The position numbers and the translations under genes were made by a program. From the NCBI RefSeq assembly GCF_003014575.1, contig NZ_PYGF01000011.1:1-64000 (forward strand): 64,000 nucleotides of DNA, given 5' to 3'. Below the pieces are notes generated by a model, which had not been told where the DNA came from, did no database searches, and worked only from the letters and a program-made list of their open reading frames with translations. This stretch comes from Cecembia rubra. Lineage in GTDB: Bacteria > Bacteroidota > Bacteroidia > Cytophagales > Cyclobacteriaceae. Of the stretch, positions 52,023 to 61,345 are shown piece by piece (the stretch's first letter is position 1; each line of letters opens with the position of its first letter).

Positions 52023-55000
52023 CAGACTCTAGCTAATCTTCCTTTTTTAGAAGTTAAATAAGTATATACTGCAGGTATGACAAATAATGTCAAAATAGTT
52101 GAGAATGCAAGTCCGCCAACTACAGCTACTCCCATAGGTACACGGCTTTCAGCACCGGCACCTAGGGCAAGGGCAATAGGTAATATACCAAGGATAGTGG
52201 ACAAGCTCGTCATTAGAATTGGTCTGAACCTGGCTTTTGCTGCTCCTATGATGGCTTCATCTACGGTCAGGCCTTGTGCTTTCCTTTGGTTGGCAAATTC
52301 AACAATCAGGATCCCATTTTTGGTCACTAAGCCTATGAGCATAATGATTCCAATTTGACTAAAGATATTTAGGGTAAAATCAAATGCCCAAAGAGATAGC
52401 AATGCACCAAATAAGGCCAGAGGTACAGTAAACATAATGGTCAGAGGATCTTTGAAACTTTCAAATTGTGCTGATAATACCAAGTAAATCAGGATCAGTG
52501 CAAAGAGGAAAGCAAAGATCAAGCTGTTGGAACTATCACGAAACTCTTTGGAAAGTCCTGCCAAATCAGTGCTATAGGTTTCGTCAAGGACCTCATCTGC
52601 AATCCTATCCATTTCATCAAGACCTGTTCCAAGTGTGTATCCCGGAGCCAAACCTGCCGATACTGTCGCACTTACAAATCGGTTGAATCGGTATAATTGT
52701 GGAGGAGTGCTTTTTTCTCTGATAGTCACCAAGTTGTCCAGTTGGATCAATTGACCATTGTCAGCCCGTACATATAGCATTCGTAAATTGACAGGTTCAT
52801 TTCTGTCTTCCAATTGCATTTCACCTACCACCTGATATTGTTTGCCGTTCATGATAAAATAGGCAAAACGTTGGCCAGAGTAAGAAAGCTGCAAGGTTCT
52901 TGCAATTTCCTGAACGGATACGCCAACGTTTCTGGCTTTTTCCCTGTCAATTTCTACTTCAATTTCAGGTTTTGTAAATTTCAGGTTTACATCTGCAAAG
53001 CTGAAAACAGGGCTTTGATTGGCCTTTTCCAGAAAAGCAGGAATTACTTCTTTGAGTTTGTCCAAAGTAGGAGCCTGAATGACATACTGTACAGGCAAGC
53101 CACCTCTTCTGTCACCAATGGAGGGAGGCTGGGTAGCAAATGCCCTCACTGAGGTATAGTTTCTCAGCATACCCTGTACCTGATCGAAAATTTGTTGTTG
53201 GCTTCTTTCTCTCTCAGTGGATTCCTTCAAAATCAATCTTAAGAAACCTGAGTTAGTGCTTGCTGTACCAAATCCAGGGGAGGTTACTGTGATGATACCT
53301 TCCCTTTCCTCATCAGGGATTTTATCCAGGAAGTCCAAAAGCATTTCGTCAAGAACATTATCCATGTAACTGAAAGTAGCTCCTTCAGGTCCGGTCAAAT
53401 TGACCCTCATCTCTCCTCTGTCTTCTATTGGGGATAACTCAGTAGGAATGATGTTGAATAACTGATATATTCCAAAACCCATGAGGGCTATGATCACAAA
53501 AGCTGACCAACGGATCTTCATGAATTTTTCCAGACCAATATTGTATTTATCATTCAACCACACAAAGAATGGTTCGGTCAAATTGTAAAAGGCATTTTGT
53601 TTTTCCCTCCTTTTCAAAAGTTTGGAGCTGAGCATGGGGGTCATTGTCAAGGCAACAAAGGAAGAAATGATCACTGCTCCGGCCACGACAATACCAAATT
53701 CCCTAAATAATCTTCCTGTAGTACCTGTTAAAAATATAACAGGTAGGAATACCGCGGCCAAAGCCACAGTTGTCGCAATAACTGCAAAGAAGATTTCTTC
53801 TGCACCTTTCTCAGCAGCATTATCGGGATTTTCTCCTTTTTCGATACGGGTGTAAATATTTTCAAGTACCACAATGGCATCATCCACCACCAAGCCAATT
53901 GAAAGTACTATACCGAGCAATGTGAGTACATTGATTGAGAAATCCATGAGGTACATGACAAAGAATACCCCAATTAAAGAAATAGGTATCGTCAGTACGG
54001 GAATAAAGGTTGTCCGCCAATCTCTCAAAAAGAGGAAGATAATACTAACGACCAGAATAAATGCGATAAAGATGGTTTCCTGTACTTCCTTGATGGAATT
54101 TCGGATAAATTTGGTAGCATCGAATCCAATGTCCAACTTGATGTCTTCAGGAAGATCTTTCTTGATGATCTCAAGTCTTCTGTAGAATTCATCTACGATT
54201 TCTATATTATTTGAACCAGGAAGGGGTACCAAAACCACGCCCACCATAGGAATTCCATCCCTTTTCAGTACTGTTCTTTCATTCAGGGCGGCCAATTCTG
54301 CCCTTCCTATATCCTGGAATCTTACTATGTTATTCTGATCTTCTTTAATGATCAGCTGGTTGAATTCCTGTGGTGTGCTCAAGCGGCTTTTGGTCCTAAC
54401 GGATAGTTCAATGGACGAACCTTCAATTCTTCCTGAAGGAAGTTCCACGTTTTCACTTTGAACCTTATTGAGTACGTCGAGAGGGGTGATGCCATAGGAG
54501 GCCATTTTTAAGGGATCCATCCTCAACCGGATGGCATAACGTTTTTCTCCCCAAATCTGGACAGTACTAACACCTGGAATGGTCTGAAGTCTTTCTTTAA
54601 AGATATTGTTGGCAATATCTGAAATCTCGAGTAAGTTTCTCCTGTCACTTTGTACGTTCAAAAATACAATAGGCTGTGAGTCAGAATCAGCCTTCGAGAC
54701 TACAGGAGGTTCGGTGTCCGGAGGAAGGTTCCTTTGCGCTCCGGATACTTTGTCCCTGACGTCATTGGCAGCAGCTTCCAGATCAGCACCTACATCAAAT
54801 TCGACTGTGATGTTACTTGTACCATCATTACTTACAGAAGTCAGGGATTTGATCCCCGCAATCCCATTGATAGCTTCTTCCAAAGGCTCAGTAATCTGTG
54901 CCTCGATTACATCTGCATTTGCTCCTACGTAAGTAGTCCGCACATTGATGATGGGTGGATCAACACTGGGAAATTCTCTTACACCCAAAAGGGATATACC

Positions 55001-55084
55001 TATTGATCCAAATAGAAGAATGGTCAGGGACATTACAATGGCCAAGACCGGTCTTCGGATACTAATGGTTGAAAGACTCGCCAT
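52022..55084 (-). CDS. RND efflux permease (AcrB/MexF-like, HAE-1)
   Basis: This 1020-aa inner-membrane proton antiporter starts SLSTISIRRPVLAIVMSLTI and has the 12-helix RND layout with two large periplasmic loops. LGIVLSIGLVVDDAIVVLEN in helix 4 carries the two adjacent Asp residues of the proton relay. The C-terminal half shows ILMTSLSTILGILPIALALG. This is the drug/hydrophobe (HAE1) type rather than heavy-metal type. It is coupled to the TolC gene and starts 3 bp after the adaptor's stop codon. Confidence 0.96.
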   Translation of the reverse strand: MASLSTISIRRPVLAIVMSLTILLFGSIGISLLGVREFPSVDPPIINVRTTYVGANADVIEAQITEPLEEAINGIAGIKSLTSVSNDGTSNITVEFDVGADLEAAANDVRDKVSGAQRNLPPDTEPPVVSKADSDSQPIVFLNVQSDRRNLLEISDIANNIFKERLQTIPGVSTVQIWGEKRYAIRLRMDPLKMASYGITPLDVLNKVQSENVELPSGRIEGSSIELSVRTKSRLSTPQEFNQLIIKEDQNNIVRFQDIGRAELAALNERTVLKRDGIPMVGVVLVPLPGSNNIEIVDEFYRRLEIIKKDLPEDIKLDIGFDATKFIRNSIKEVQETIFIAFILVVSIIFLFLRDWRTTFIPVLTIPISLIGVFFVMYLMDFSINVLTLLGIVLSIGLVVDDAIVVLENIYTRIEKGENPDNAAEKGAEEIFFAVIATTVALAAVFLPVIFLTGTTGRLFREFGIVVAGAVIISSFVALTMTPMLSSKLLKRREKQNAFYNLTEPFFVWLNDKYNIGLEKFMKIRWSAFVIIALMGFGIYQLFNIIPTELSPIEDRGEMRVNLTGPEGATFSYMDNVLDEMLLDFLDKIPDEEREGIITVTSPGFGTASTNSGFLRLILKESTERERSQQQIFDQVQGMLRNYTSVRAFATQPPSIGDRRGGLPVQYVIQAPTLDKLKEVIPAFLEKANQSPVFSFADVNLKFTKPEIEVEIDREKARNVGVSVQEIARTLQLSYSGQRFAYFIMNGKQYQVVGEMQLEDRNEPVNLRMLYVRADNGQLIQLDNLVTIREKSTPPQLYRFNRFVSATVSAGLAPGYTLGTGLDEMDRIADEVLDETYSTDLAGLSKEFRDSSNSLIFAFLFALILIYLVLSAQFESFKDPLTIMFTVPLALFGALLSLWAFDFTLNIFSQIGIIMLIGLVTKNGILIVEFANQRKAQGLTVDEAIIGAAKARFRPILMTSLSTILGILPIALALGAGAESRVPMGVAVVGGLAFSTILTLFVIPAVYTYLTSKKGRLARV

Positions 55085-55086
55085 AG

Positions 55087-56184
55087 TTAATTGATTTTAT
55101 TGTAGTTGACAGGCATACCTGCGCGTACTTGCAATACTCCGGTGGTCAATACTAAATCACCATCACTCACTCCATTGACAATCTGTACATATCTATCTGT
55201 ACGTGTGCCGATGGATACCTGTCTTTCTTCAACTTTTCCTTCAGAGTTGACCACGAACACCTTATACCCATTAAGTTCTGGAATAATTGCTTCAGACGGA
55301 ACCATTAAGGCATTTTCTTCAACCCCTAAGATGTATTTTATCCTTACAAACATCCCTGGAAGAAACCTTCTGTCTTTATTGGGGCTTGTAGCCCTTAGTT
55401 TTAATGTCCTTGTTCCTGCATCAATGTTGGGTTCATAGGCATAAACCGTACCTTCTACTTCCTGCCCTCCTGCTTCATTGGAAAAATATACCTTTGAACC
55501 CAGTTTCACCATGTTGGCATATCTTTCAGGGATGGAAAATTCAATCTTAATCGGGTCGATATTAACAATACTGGCTATCACGTCTCCTGTACCGATTACA
55601 CTTCCTTCTGAAATCTGCCTTAGGCCCAGGACTCCGTCAAAAGGTGCCCTGACGATCGTTTTGTTCAATTGAGCTTCAACTAATCTCAGATCAGCCAAGT
55701 TAGTGTTGAACTGATTCAGTACGATGTCATATTCTTCCTGGGAAATGGCCTCTTTCTCCAACAATTGTTTTTGCCTGTTTTCTTGACTTTCAAATAGTTT
55801 TTTGGTGTATTCCAGCCTTTGGTATTGTGCTTTCAGTTCGTCATCGTTGAGATAGACCAAAGGAGTGCCTTTCTTCACAAATTCACCTTCTCTGAAAGCG
55901 ATATTTTTTACCAATCCGGCAATTTCCGTTCTTAGGTTTACAGTTTCATTAGGGATGATTGTACCCGTTACGCTCAGGTTATTTTCCAGTCGCTCCGGTT
56001 TTAATTCCACCACATTGACAGGTAAAGCTTGGCCTTGTCCAGGCCCTCCCAGTCCTTGGCTTTGAGTCGGGGAAGGGGCATTCTTATTTTTCCCCATTAA
56101 AGTATCCCTTCTTGGGTAAATAAAAATCACTGCAATCACGGCAACGATCACCAAGGTTAAAATAATTTTGGTCTGTTTTTTCAT
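55087..56184 (-). CDS. RND periplasmic adaptor (membrane fusion protein)
   Basis: This 365-aa protein has an N-terminal membrane anchor (TKIILTLVIVAVIAVIFIYP). Lipoyl-like halves follow with LRTEIAGLVKNIAFREGEFV and RAPFDGVLGLRQISEGSVIG, separated by a helical hairpin (about 120-165). A beta-barrel domain and the GYKVFVVNSEGKVEERQVS membrane-proximal region end it. It bridges the permease and TolC. Confidence 0.95.
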   Translation of the reverse strand: MKKQTKIILTLVIVAVIAVIFIYPRRDTLMGKNKNAPSPTQSQGLGGPGQGQALPVNVVELKPERLENNLSVTGTIIPNETVNLRTEIAGLVKNIAFREGEFVKKGTPLVYLNDDELKAQYQRLEYTKKLFESQENRQKQLLEKEAISQEEYDIVLNQFNTNLADLRLVEAQLNKTIVRAPFDGVLGLRQISEGSVIGTGDVIASIVNIDPIKIEFSIPERYANMVKLGSKVYFSNEAGGQEVEGTVYAYEPNIDAGTRTLKLRATSPNKDRRFLPGMFVRIKYILGVEENALMVPSEAIIPELNGYKVFVVNSEGKVEERQVSIGTRTDRYVQIVNGVSDGDLVLTTGVLQVRAGMPVNYNKIN

Positions 56185-56187
56185 TCT

Positions 56188-57024
56188 TTATGAATCCAAA
56201 GAATTAATGTATAAAGTTTGATTTTGATTTCTTAGAAATTGAAGAGATACCTGATTGAAGACCTCAGGCTGCTCCACATTGACAACATGCCCACAAGCTT
56301 TGACAATTTTCAAAAAGGATAGTTTATGCTCCTGTACGATTTTTTTTACCGGTTCCAAAAACATGATGTCTTCTTCTCCCATAACATAAAGGGTAGGGAT
56401 TTTAATATCCTTTTGTTTGAAATATTTTAATAGTGGATTAACATCTTTAGTAAGTTTGAACCAGCGGATGAATTCCTTTTGACAAAGTCTTTTTGCCTCT
56501 CTGATAAAAAGGTTTCTGGATTCTGCATGATGTTTTCGGGGCATGATGATCCAGGCAAAAAGGCTGTAAAGCCACATGTATGGGACCAAAGACTTGAATG
56601 CGTTCCCAAGTAACACCAATAGTCTTGAAGTTATGTTCAATTTGGTGACAGCACCGGCCATAACCATTGATTTTACGCGCTGTGGTTCCATTTCCGCTAG
56701 TTGACGGGTAAGAATGGTACCAAGTGAAACACCCATAAAGTGCGCTGGTGGTAAACCAATGTGATCCAAAACTTCAATAATGTCTTTGGTCACAGCCTCG
56801 AAGGTGTATTTTTCGTTCCAAATATTTTTGAATGAGCCTGCAGACTTTCCATGACCTCTTAAGTCGATCAATAACAAATTGAATTCCTCTCTGAACTCCC
56901 TGATTTGTTTATGCCAGATCGCAGACGATCCTCCAGCTCCATGGATGAATACTACCCATTCCAGACTGGAAGGATGATGGTACGTTTTATAGTACAACAT
57001 GCCTTTTTTTTGTTTACCTAGCAT
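56188..57024 (-). CDS. Alpha/beta hydrolase heading the efflux operon
   Basis: This 278-aa protein has the oxyanion motif FIHGAGGSSAIWHKQ (about 26-40), LLLIDLRGHGKSAGSF and the nucleophile Ser in FMGVSLGTILTRQLAE (about 97-112). The conserved His is in CGHVVNVEQPEV near the end. It precedes the adaptor gene by 3 bp and is likely cotranscribed. Its position in a pump operon suggests acting on a substrate of the pump, which is an inference. ATG 57024 is chosen over TTG 57033. Confidence 0.87.
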   Translation of the reverse strand: MLGKQKKGMLYYKTYHHPSSLEWVVFIHGAGGSSAIWHKQIREFREEFNLLLIDLRGHGKSAGSFKNIWNEKYTFEAVTKDIIEVLDHIGLPPAHFMGVSLGTILTRQLAEMEPQRVKSMVMAGAVTKLNITSRLLVLLGNAFKSLVPYMWLYSLFAWIIMPRKHHAESRNLFIREAKRLCQKEFIRWFKLTKDVNPLLKYFKQKDIKIPTLYVMGEEDIMFLEPVKKIVQEHKLSFLKIVKACGHVVNVEQPEVFNQVSLQFLRNQNQTLYINSLDS

Positions 57025-57066
57025 ATAACCCAAACTTGTGCAGATAGTTATTCAACCGAAAGCTAC

Positions 57067-57117
57067 GCCCTTTCGTTCGCCTATGAAATGAAATAAACAT
57101 AGGTGGCATTAAAGGGC
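57067..57117. promoter_or_regulatory. Imperfect palindrome upstream of the efflux operon
   Basis: GCCCTTTCGTTCGCCTATG (57067-57085) and CATAGGTGGCATTAAAGGGC (57098-57117) are inverted, with GCCCTTT and CCTATG parts matching and a mismatched middle. The nearest arm ends 43 nt from the ATG at 57024. It may be an operator or an mRNA hairpin. Confidence 0.45.
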
Positions 57118-57148
57118 TATTAGTGGTCATATGTAGGGCCATTATTTA

Positions 57149-57193
57149 CAAAAAACCACCTTTTTTGTGTAGCTTTTACACAAAGGTTTTTTG
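57149..57193 (-). terminator. Terminator after the VOC gene
   Basis: CAAAAAACC pairs with GGTTTTTTG, and TTTGTGTA pairs with TACACAAA inside it around a 5-nt loop. On the minus strand a T run follows the stem, 89 nt after the VOC stop. Confidence 0.72.
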
Positions 57194-57281
57194 AGCTTGC
57201 CAAATATGAAAATGCATGTACGTTTGGAATATTTTATTTTACTCTGTTTCAATCCCAAATCACTCAATAGAAAAAGAGAAA

Positions 57282-57704
57282 TTATTTTGCGAAAATCTGG
57301 GATTCATCCTGAAATGATTTGAATTCAAGGGCATTGCCGGCCGGATCCAGAAAAAACATAGTGGCCTGTTCACCCACTTCTCCTTTGAAGCGGATATAGG
57401 GTTCAATTACAAATTCAATGCCATGACGGGTGAGTTTGTCAGCCAGTAGATGCCATTCGTCCCAAGGCAAGATAGCACCAAAATGTCTTACAGGAACATT
57501 TTTCCCGTCCACTTCATTGGCCTTTGCCAGGCTAAGCTCCTCGGGTCTGACATGTGCGGATAACTGATGTCCAAAGAAATTGAAGTCTATCCATTTGTCA
57601 GTACTTCTGCCGATTTCGCAACCTAAAAGGTCTCCATAGAAAGCGCGGGTTTCTTCTATATCCCGAATGGGAAATGCCAGGTGAAATGGTTTGAATTGGC
57701 TCAT
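57282..57704 (-). CDS. VOC-family (glyoxalase-fold) protein
   Basis: This 140-aa protein has the paired beta-alpha-beta units of the vicinal-oxygen-chelate fold. The N-terminal half is [20 protein letters not shown], and the C-terminal half contains [19 protein letters not shown] and [17 protein letters not shown]. Metal-ligand positions (His8, Glu near 127) are kept. The substrate is unknown. It is monocistronic on the minus strand. Confidence 0.88.
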   Translation of the reverse strand: MSQFKPFHLAFPIRDIEETRAFYGDLLGCEIGRSTDKWIDFNFFGHQLSAHVRPEELSLAKANEVDGKNVPVRHFGAILPWDEWHLLADKLTRHGIEFVIEPYIRFKGEVGEQATMFFLDPAGNALEFKSFQDESQIFAK

Positions 57705-57768
57705 ATTTCTTTAAATTCGTCCTGCAAATTTGTGTGCAAATTCTTTTTTTTAAAAGTGATACTTAACT

Positions 57769-58677
57769 ATGGGTAAGAAAACTGTTTCATTGGTACTTTC
57801 AAGTGGTGGGGCGAGAGGAATGGCACATATTGGTGCTATAGAGGCATTAGAAGAAAAAGGGTACAAGATAGTATCCATTGCAGGATGTTCTGCCGGAGCG
57901 CTTATTGGGGGCATATATGGAACAGGGCAACTTCCCAAATTCAAAGATTGGATATGTAATTTGGACAGGATTGATGTTTTTTCACTGATGGATTTTACAT
58001 TGTCCAGTAAGGGTTTTATCAAAGGGGAAAAAGTATTTGGAGAATTAAAAAAACTAATTGAAGACTGTAATATCGAAGACTTGTCAATCCCCTTTCGATG
58101 TAATGCGGTGGAAATTCCTAGTGGTAAGGAGAGGGTTTTCAAGTCAGGAAGCCTTTACAGGGCGATTAGAGCTTCCGTATCTATCCCAACAGTGCTTATG
58201 CCAGCACGTATTGGAAAACAGGAGTATATAGATGGTGGCATACTCAATCCCATTCCCTTCAATTTATTGGATGAGGAACATTTAGGGGATTGGATAGTGG
58301 CGGTAGACCTTAATGGGCCTAAAACTGCCTTAATGAATGTGGATAAGGAAAGCAAAAAAGAATCTGCCATTAAACTGCCATCTTGGCTTAAAGAATACCA
58401 AAAGAAGTTCAGCAATTATTTTAATGCTGAAGATAAGCGCCCAAAGGAAGGGAATTACAAAGGGATGAGTTCAGTTGAATTGCTCAATTATTCGTTTGAT
58501 CTCCTTCAAGACAGGCTTTCAGCCCTTGTCATTGAAAAGCACCAAGCTGATATTTTGATTGAAATTTCCAGGGAACAGGCCGGTACTTTGGAGTTTCATA
58601 GATCGGAAGAGTTGATCAAGGTAGGAAAAGTGAAAATGTTGGAAGCATTAAATGAAATTGACAATGGAAGTAAATGA
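57769..58677 (+). CDS. Patatin-like phospholipase
   Basis: This 302-aa protein has the oxyanion hole SSGGARGMAHIGAIEAL (about 10-26), the nucleophile elbow GCSAGALIGG (about 40-49, GxSxG) and the catalytic Asp in YIDGGILNPIPF (about 152-163, DGG). These are the complete patatin catalytic residues. No signal peptide is present, so it acts inside the cell. Its end overlaps the methyltransferase gene by 14 bp. Confidence 0.93.
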   Translation: MGKKTVSLVLSSGGARGMAHIGAIEALEEKGYKIVSIAGCSAGALIGGIYGTGQLPKFKDWICNLDRIDVFSLMDFTLSSKGFIKGEKVFGELKKLIEDCNIEDLSIPFRCNAVEIPSGKERVFKSGSLYRAIRASVSIPTVLMPARIGKQEYIDGGILNPIPFNLLDEEHLGDWIVAVDLNGPKTALMNVDKESKKESAIKLPSWLKEYQKKFSNYFNAEDKRPKEGNYKGMSSVELLNYSFDLLQDRLSALVIEKHQADILIEISREQAGTLEFHRSEELIKVGKVKMLEALNEIDNGSK

Positions 58678-59284
58678 ACTAAATTCCTTTTTGGGAAATA
58701 TTGACATTTATCTTTTGGACCAGATTCTTAAAGGTAGGTTTGTTAAGGAAATGAAAATTTTGGATGCAGGGTGCGGAGAAGGGAGAAACTGTATTTATTT
58801 TCTTCACCAGGGGTATCAGATTTTTGGATGTGATTCCAATCCCATCGCAATTCAGATGGCGAGAGTATATGCCCAGACCATTCAGAAGGATTATGATATC
58901 CATCGCTTCCAAAAGGCATCTGTTGAGGATATGCCTTTTCATAATGGGGCCTTTGATGCTTTGATCAGTTCAGCAGTTCTGCATTTTGCCCGTTCAGAAA
59001 GCCATTTTTTCCAAATGTTGGAAGAGATGATGCGGATACTGAAACCAGGTGGAGTTTTTTTGCTTAGGATGTGTACTGATGCAGGAAATATATTGGAGAA
59101 CTCTTTTAGGGTAGGTGATGGCGTTTACTTATTGCCGGATGGCTCGGAACGCTTTATATTAACCTCCAACCTGGAAAAGGAGATGGTAGCACGCTTTAAT
59201 CTGGATTATTTGGAACCTGCAAAAAGTGTCTTGGTTCATGGTTTAAGAAGTATGGGGGTGTTTGTTTTTAGGAAAAAAAGTTAA
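58664..59284 (+). CDS. Class I SAM-dependent methyltransferase
   Basis: This 206-aa protein has SAM motif I ILDAGCGEGRNCIYFLHQGY (about 29-48), DSNPIAIQMAR, the VEDMPFHNGAFDALISSAVL segment (motif IV) and RILKPGGVFLLRM. It belongs to the methyltransf_11 group acting on small molecules or lipids. ATG 58664 is chosen; the frame is open to another ATG at 58652. The overlap with patatin suggests a joint lipid-related function, which is unproven. Confidence 0.87.
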   Translation: MEVNELNSFLGNIDIYLLDQILKGRFVKEMKILDAGCGEGRNCIYFLHQGYQIFGCDSNPIAIQMARVYAQTIQKDYDIHRFQKASVEDMPFHNGAFDALISSAVLHFARSESHFFQMLEEMMRILKPGGVFLLRMCTDAGNILENSFRVGDGVYLLPDGSERFILTSNLEKEMVARFNLDYLEPAKSVLVHGLRSMGVFVFRKKS

Positions 59285-59478
59285 GATTCAAAGTAAAAGT
59301 GTGATTACTTGAATTCCAGACTTCTCAACTCATTAATGATGTTTTCTCCCTTAGAAATGACAAGGATATGCCTTTACAGATAACCATCCTAAAACTCTAG
59401 GACTACTGATTATTAGCACCTACTCCTTCATCATTTGTAATTACCATTTCCGAAATTTTTATCACTAGCCACTCGCTT

Positions 59479-60948
59479 TTAAGTCTCCTTTACCATCTCT
59501 GTCATAATCTTCGCTGAAAGCAAGCAGAGGGGAATTCCTCCACCGGGGTGCACGCTGCCACCACAGAAGTAAAGATTCTTAATATCTGAGGAATAATTGG
59601 CATGCCGCAGAAAGGCTGAGTACATATTGTTTGAACTGTTTCCATATAGCGCCCCATTTGCACTAGAAGTACGGCTTTCAATTGTTCTGGGATCCAAAAG
59701 ATCTTCCACCTCAATCATCGACTCAATATCTGTTTTCAGGATACGGTTGACCTTGGCGATTATTTGTTTTCTGGCTTCTTGGATCATACTGTCCCAGTCC
59801 TGTCCTTGGTTGTTGGGCACATTGATCATGGTAAACCAGTTCATGCAGCCCTCAGGAGCATCATCCGGTTTGTATACCGAAGTGATGTTGATGTAGATGG
59901 TAGGGTCATGATAGATGCTTTTTTTATGGAAGATGTGTTCAAATTCTTCCTTGTAATTGTCCGAAAAGAGAATGTTGTGAAGGTCAAGTTCTGGAAATTT
60001 CTTTTTTATACCCCAGTAGAAAATCAGTGCGGAACTGGATTTGGGTTGGTTAAGCAGGAATTTGGGCTGCTTTTGTTTTTTCAAAATGGACTTATAAGCA
60101 TTGACCATGTCCATATTATTGACAATGATGTCTGATAGGTATTTTTGTCCATTGACCAAAACACCAATAGCTTTTTTGTTTTCCACCAAAATCTCATCCA
60201 CCTTAGAATTAAAAATAAAATTTACACCCAGTTCCTGTGCCAGACGGTAGATGGATTGGGTAATATCGTGCATACCTTTTTTTGGAAAAAAGGCACCGAT
60301 ATTGAATTCAAGGTGGGGGATAATGTTGAGGGTGGCTGGAGATTCATACGGATTGGAGCCATTGTAGGTGGCATAGCGGTTGAAAAGCTGCACCATTTTG
60401 GAGTGAGTAAATTTTTTTTCATTGGCCTTATTCATGGTGCTGAAAATTCCCAGTTTACCTATTTTAAGGTAGGATTTTAGGGCATCTTTGTTGGTCCAGG
60501 TGTTCAATTTATGCAGTGATCGATGCATAAATAGGGGGGAGAGATGTTCATAAATGAATGCCGAGGATTTGAGTGCTTTACGGATATTTTCTGCAGGTTC
60601 TCCCAATTTGGATTCTACCTCATCAGCAAAACGGTTAATATCTGACCAGGCCTTTATCTGATTTCCGTCTTCCCAGAAGTAATGGCATGCCACTGGTAGT
60701 TTGATGTATTGGAAGTGCTCTGATGGATTTTTTCCCGAAAGTAGGAATAGTTCTTCCACCTGAACTGGAAGTGTAAAGAGCGAAGGACCTGCATCAAATC
60801 TGTAGCCTTTTTTTTCGATTTCGGAGAGCTTACCTCCTGGGTAAGAATTGGCTTCAAAAACCTGAACCTGATAACCTTTATGTATAAGGCGCGTTGCGGC
60901 TGCTAGTCCTGCTATTCCTGCACCGATAACAATTGCTTTTTTGGACAT
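59479..60948 (-). CDS. Carotenoid desaturase (CrtI/CrtD family)
   Basis: This 489-aa FAD-dependent enzyme has the N-terminal dinucleotide motif VIGAGIAGLAAATRLIHKGY and VFEANSYPGGKLSEIEKKGY, then FDAGPSLFTLP. The C-terminal FAD region is YFCGGSVHPGGGIPLCLLSA. That GGSVHPGGGIP variant is closer to 1-hydroxycarotenoid 3,4-desaturase (CrtD) than to phytoene desaturase, but I cannot settle this without comparison. No crtB or other carotenoid gene lies within the window. Confidence 0.86.
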   Translation of the reverse strand: MSKKAIVIGAGIAGLAAATRLIHKGYQVQVFEANSYPGGKLSEIEKKGYRFDAGPSLFTLPVQVEELFLLSGKNPSEHFQYIKLPVACHYFWEDGNQIKAWSDINRFADEVESKLGEPAENIRKALKSSAFIYEHLSPLFMHRSLHKLNTWTNKDALKSYLKIGKLGIFSTMNKANEKKFTHSKMVQLFNRYATYNGSNPYESPATLNIIPHLEFNIGAFFPKKGMHDITQSIYRLAQELGVNFIFNSKVDEILVENKKAIGVLVNGQKYLSDIIVNNMDMVNAYKSILKKQKQPKFLLNQPKSSSALIFYWGIKKKFPELDLHNILFSDNYKEEFEHIFHKKSIYHDPTIYINITSVYKPDDAPEGCMNWFTMINVPNNQGQDWDSMIQEARKQIIAKVNRILKTDIESMIEVEDLLDPRTIESRTSSANGALYGNSSNNMYSAFLRHANYSSDIKNLYFCGGSVHPGGGIPLCLLSAKIMTEMVKET

Positions 60949-61345
60949 GGGATTTTAACAAACAAAAGGGGAGAGAGTTTAAAGTTATAAGTTTTTCTAT
61001 AGATGTGTTAGATAAGAAAGTTTACATCTTAGTATCCAAACTTTCAAATTCACTCGGCAAGGCTAATATTTTTTCGAAAAAATTAATTTTTTTTTAGAAA
61101 ATCAGATTAAAATTCTTGTACTATCTAAAAAAAATAATTTAACAAGTAAAAATGAAATTAATGATTATTTTAAAATAGAAAAGCAATAAAAAAAATTTTT
61201 ATAATTTAAAAAAAATAGGTGTATAATTAATTTTTAAATATCAAAATATATACAAAAAAAGGATAAAAGTATATTAAAAATTGCATTTTATTATCAAAAA
61301 ATGTACTTTTAAATAAATTATTAAAAACAATTAGATCTTAAAAAA
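60949..61345. other. AT-rich intergenic region
   Basis: No gene is seen. It includes the 16-bp palindrome ATTTTTTCGAAAAAAT at 61068-61083 and, from about 61080 to 61345, nearly pure A/T sequence with many A runs. It may hold the promoter of the downstream lipoprotein gene, although no clear TAnnTTTG box can be picked out. Confidence 0.5.

Noticed and set aside
59285-59478. Possible third copy of the dispersed repeat
   Set aside because: Only the short string AGAAATGA and a few scattered bases match, which is not beyond chance.
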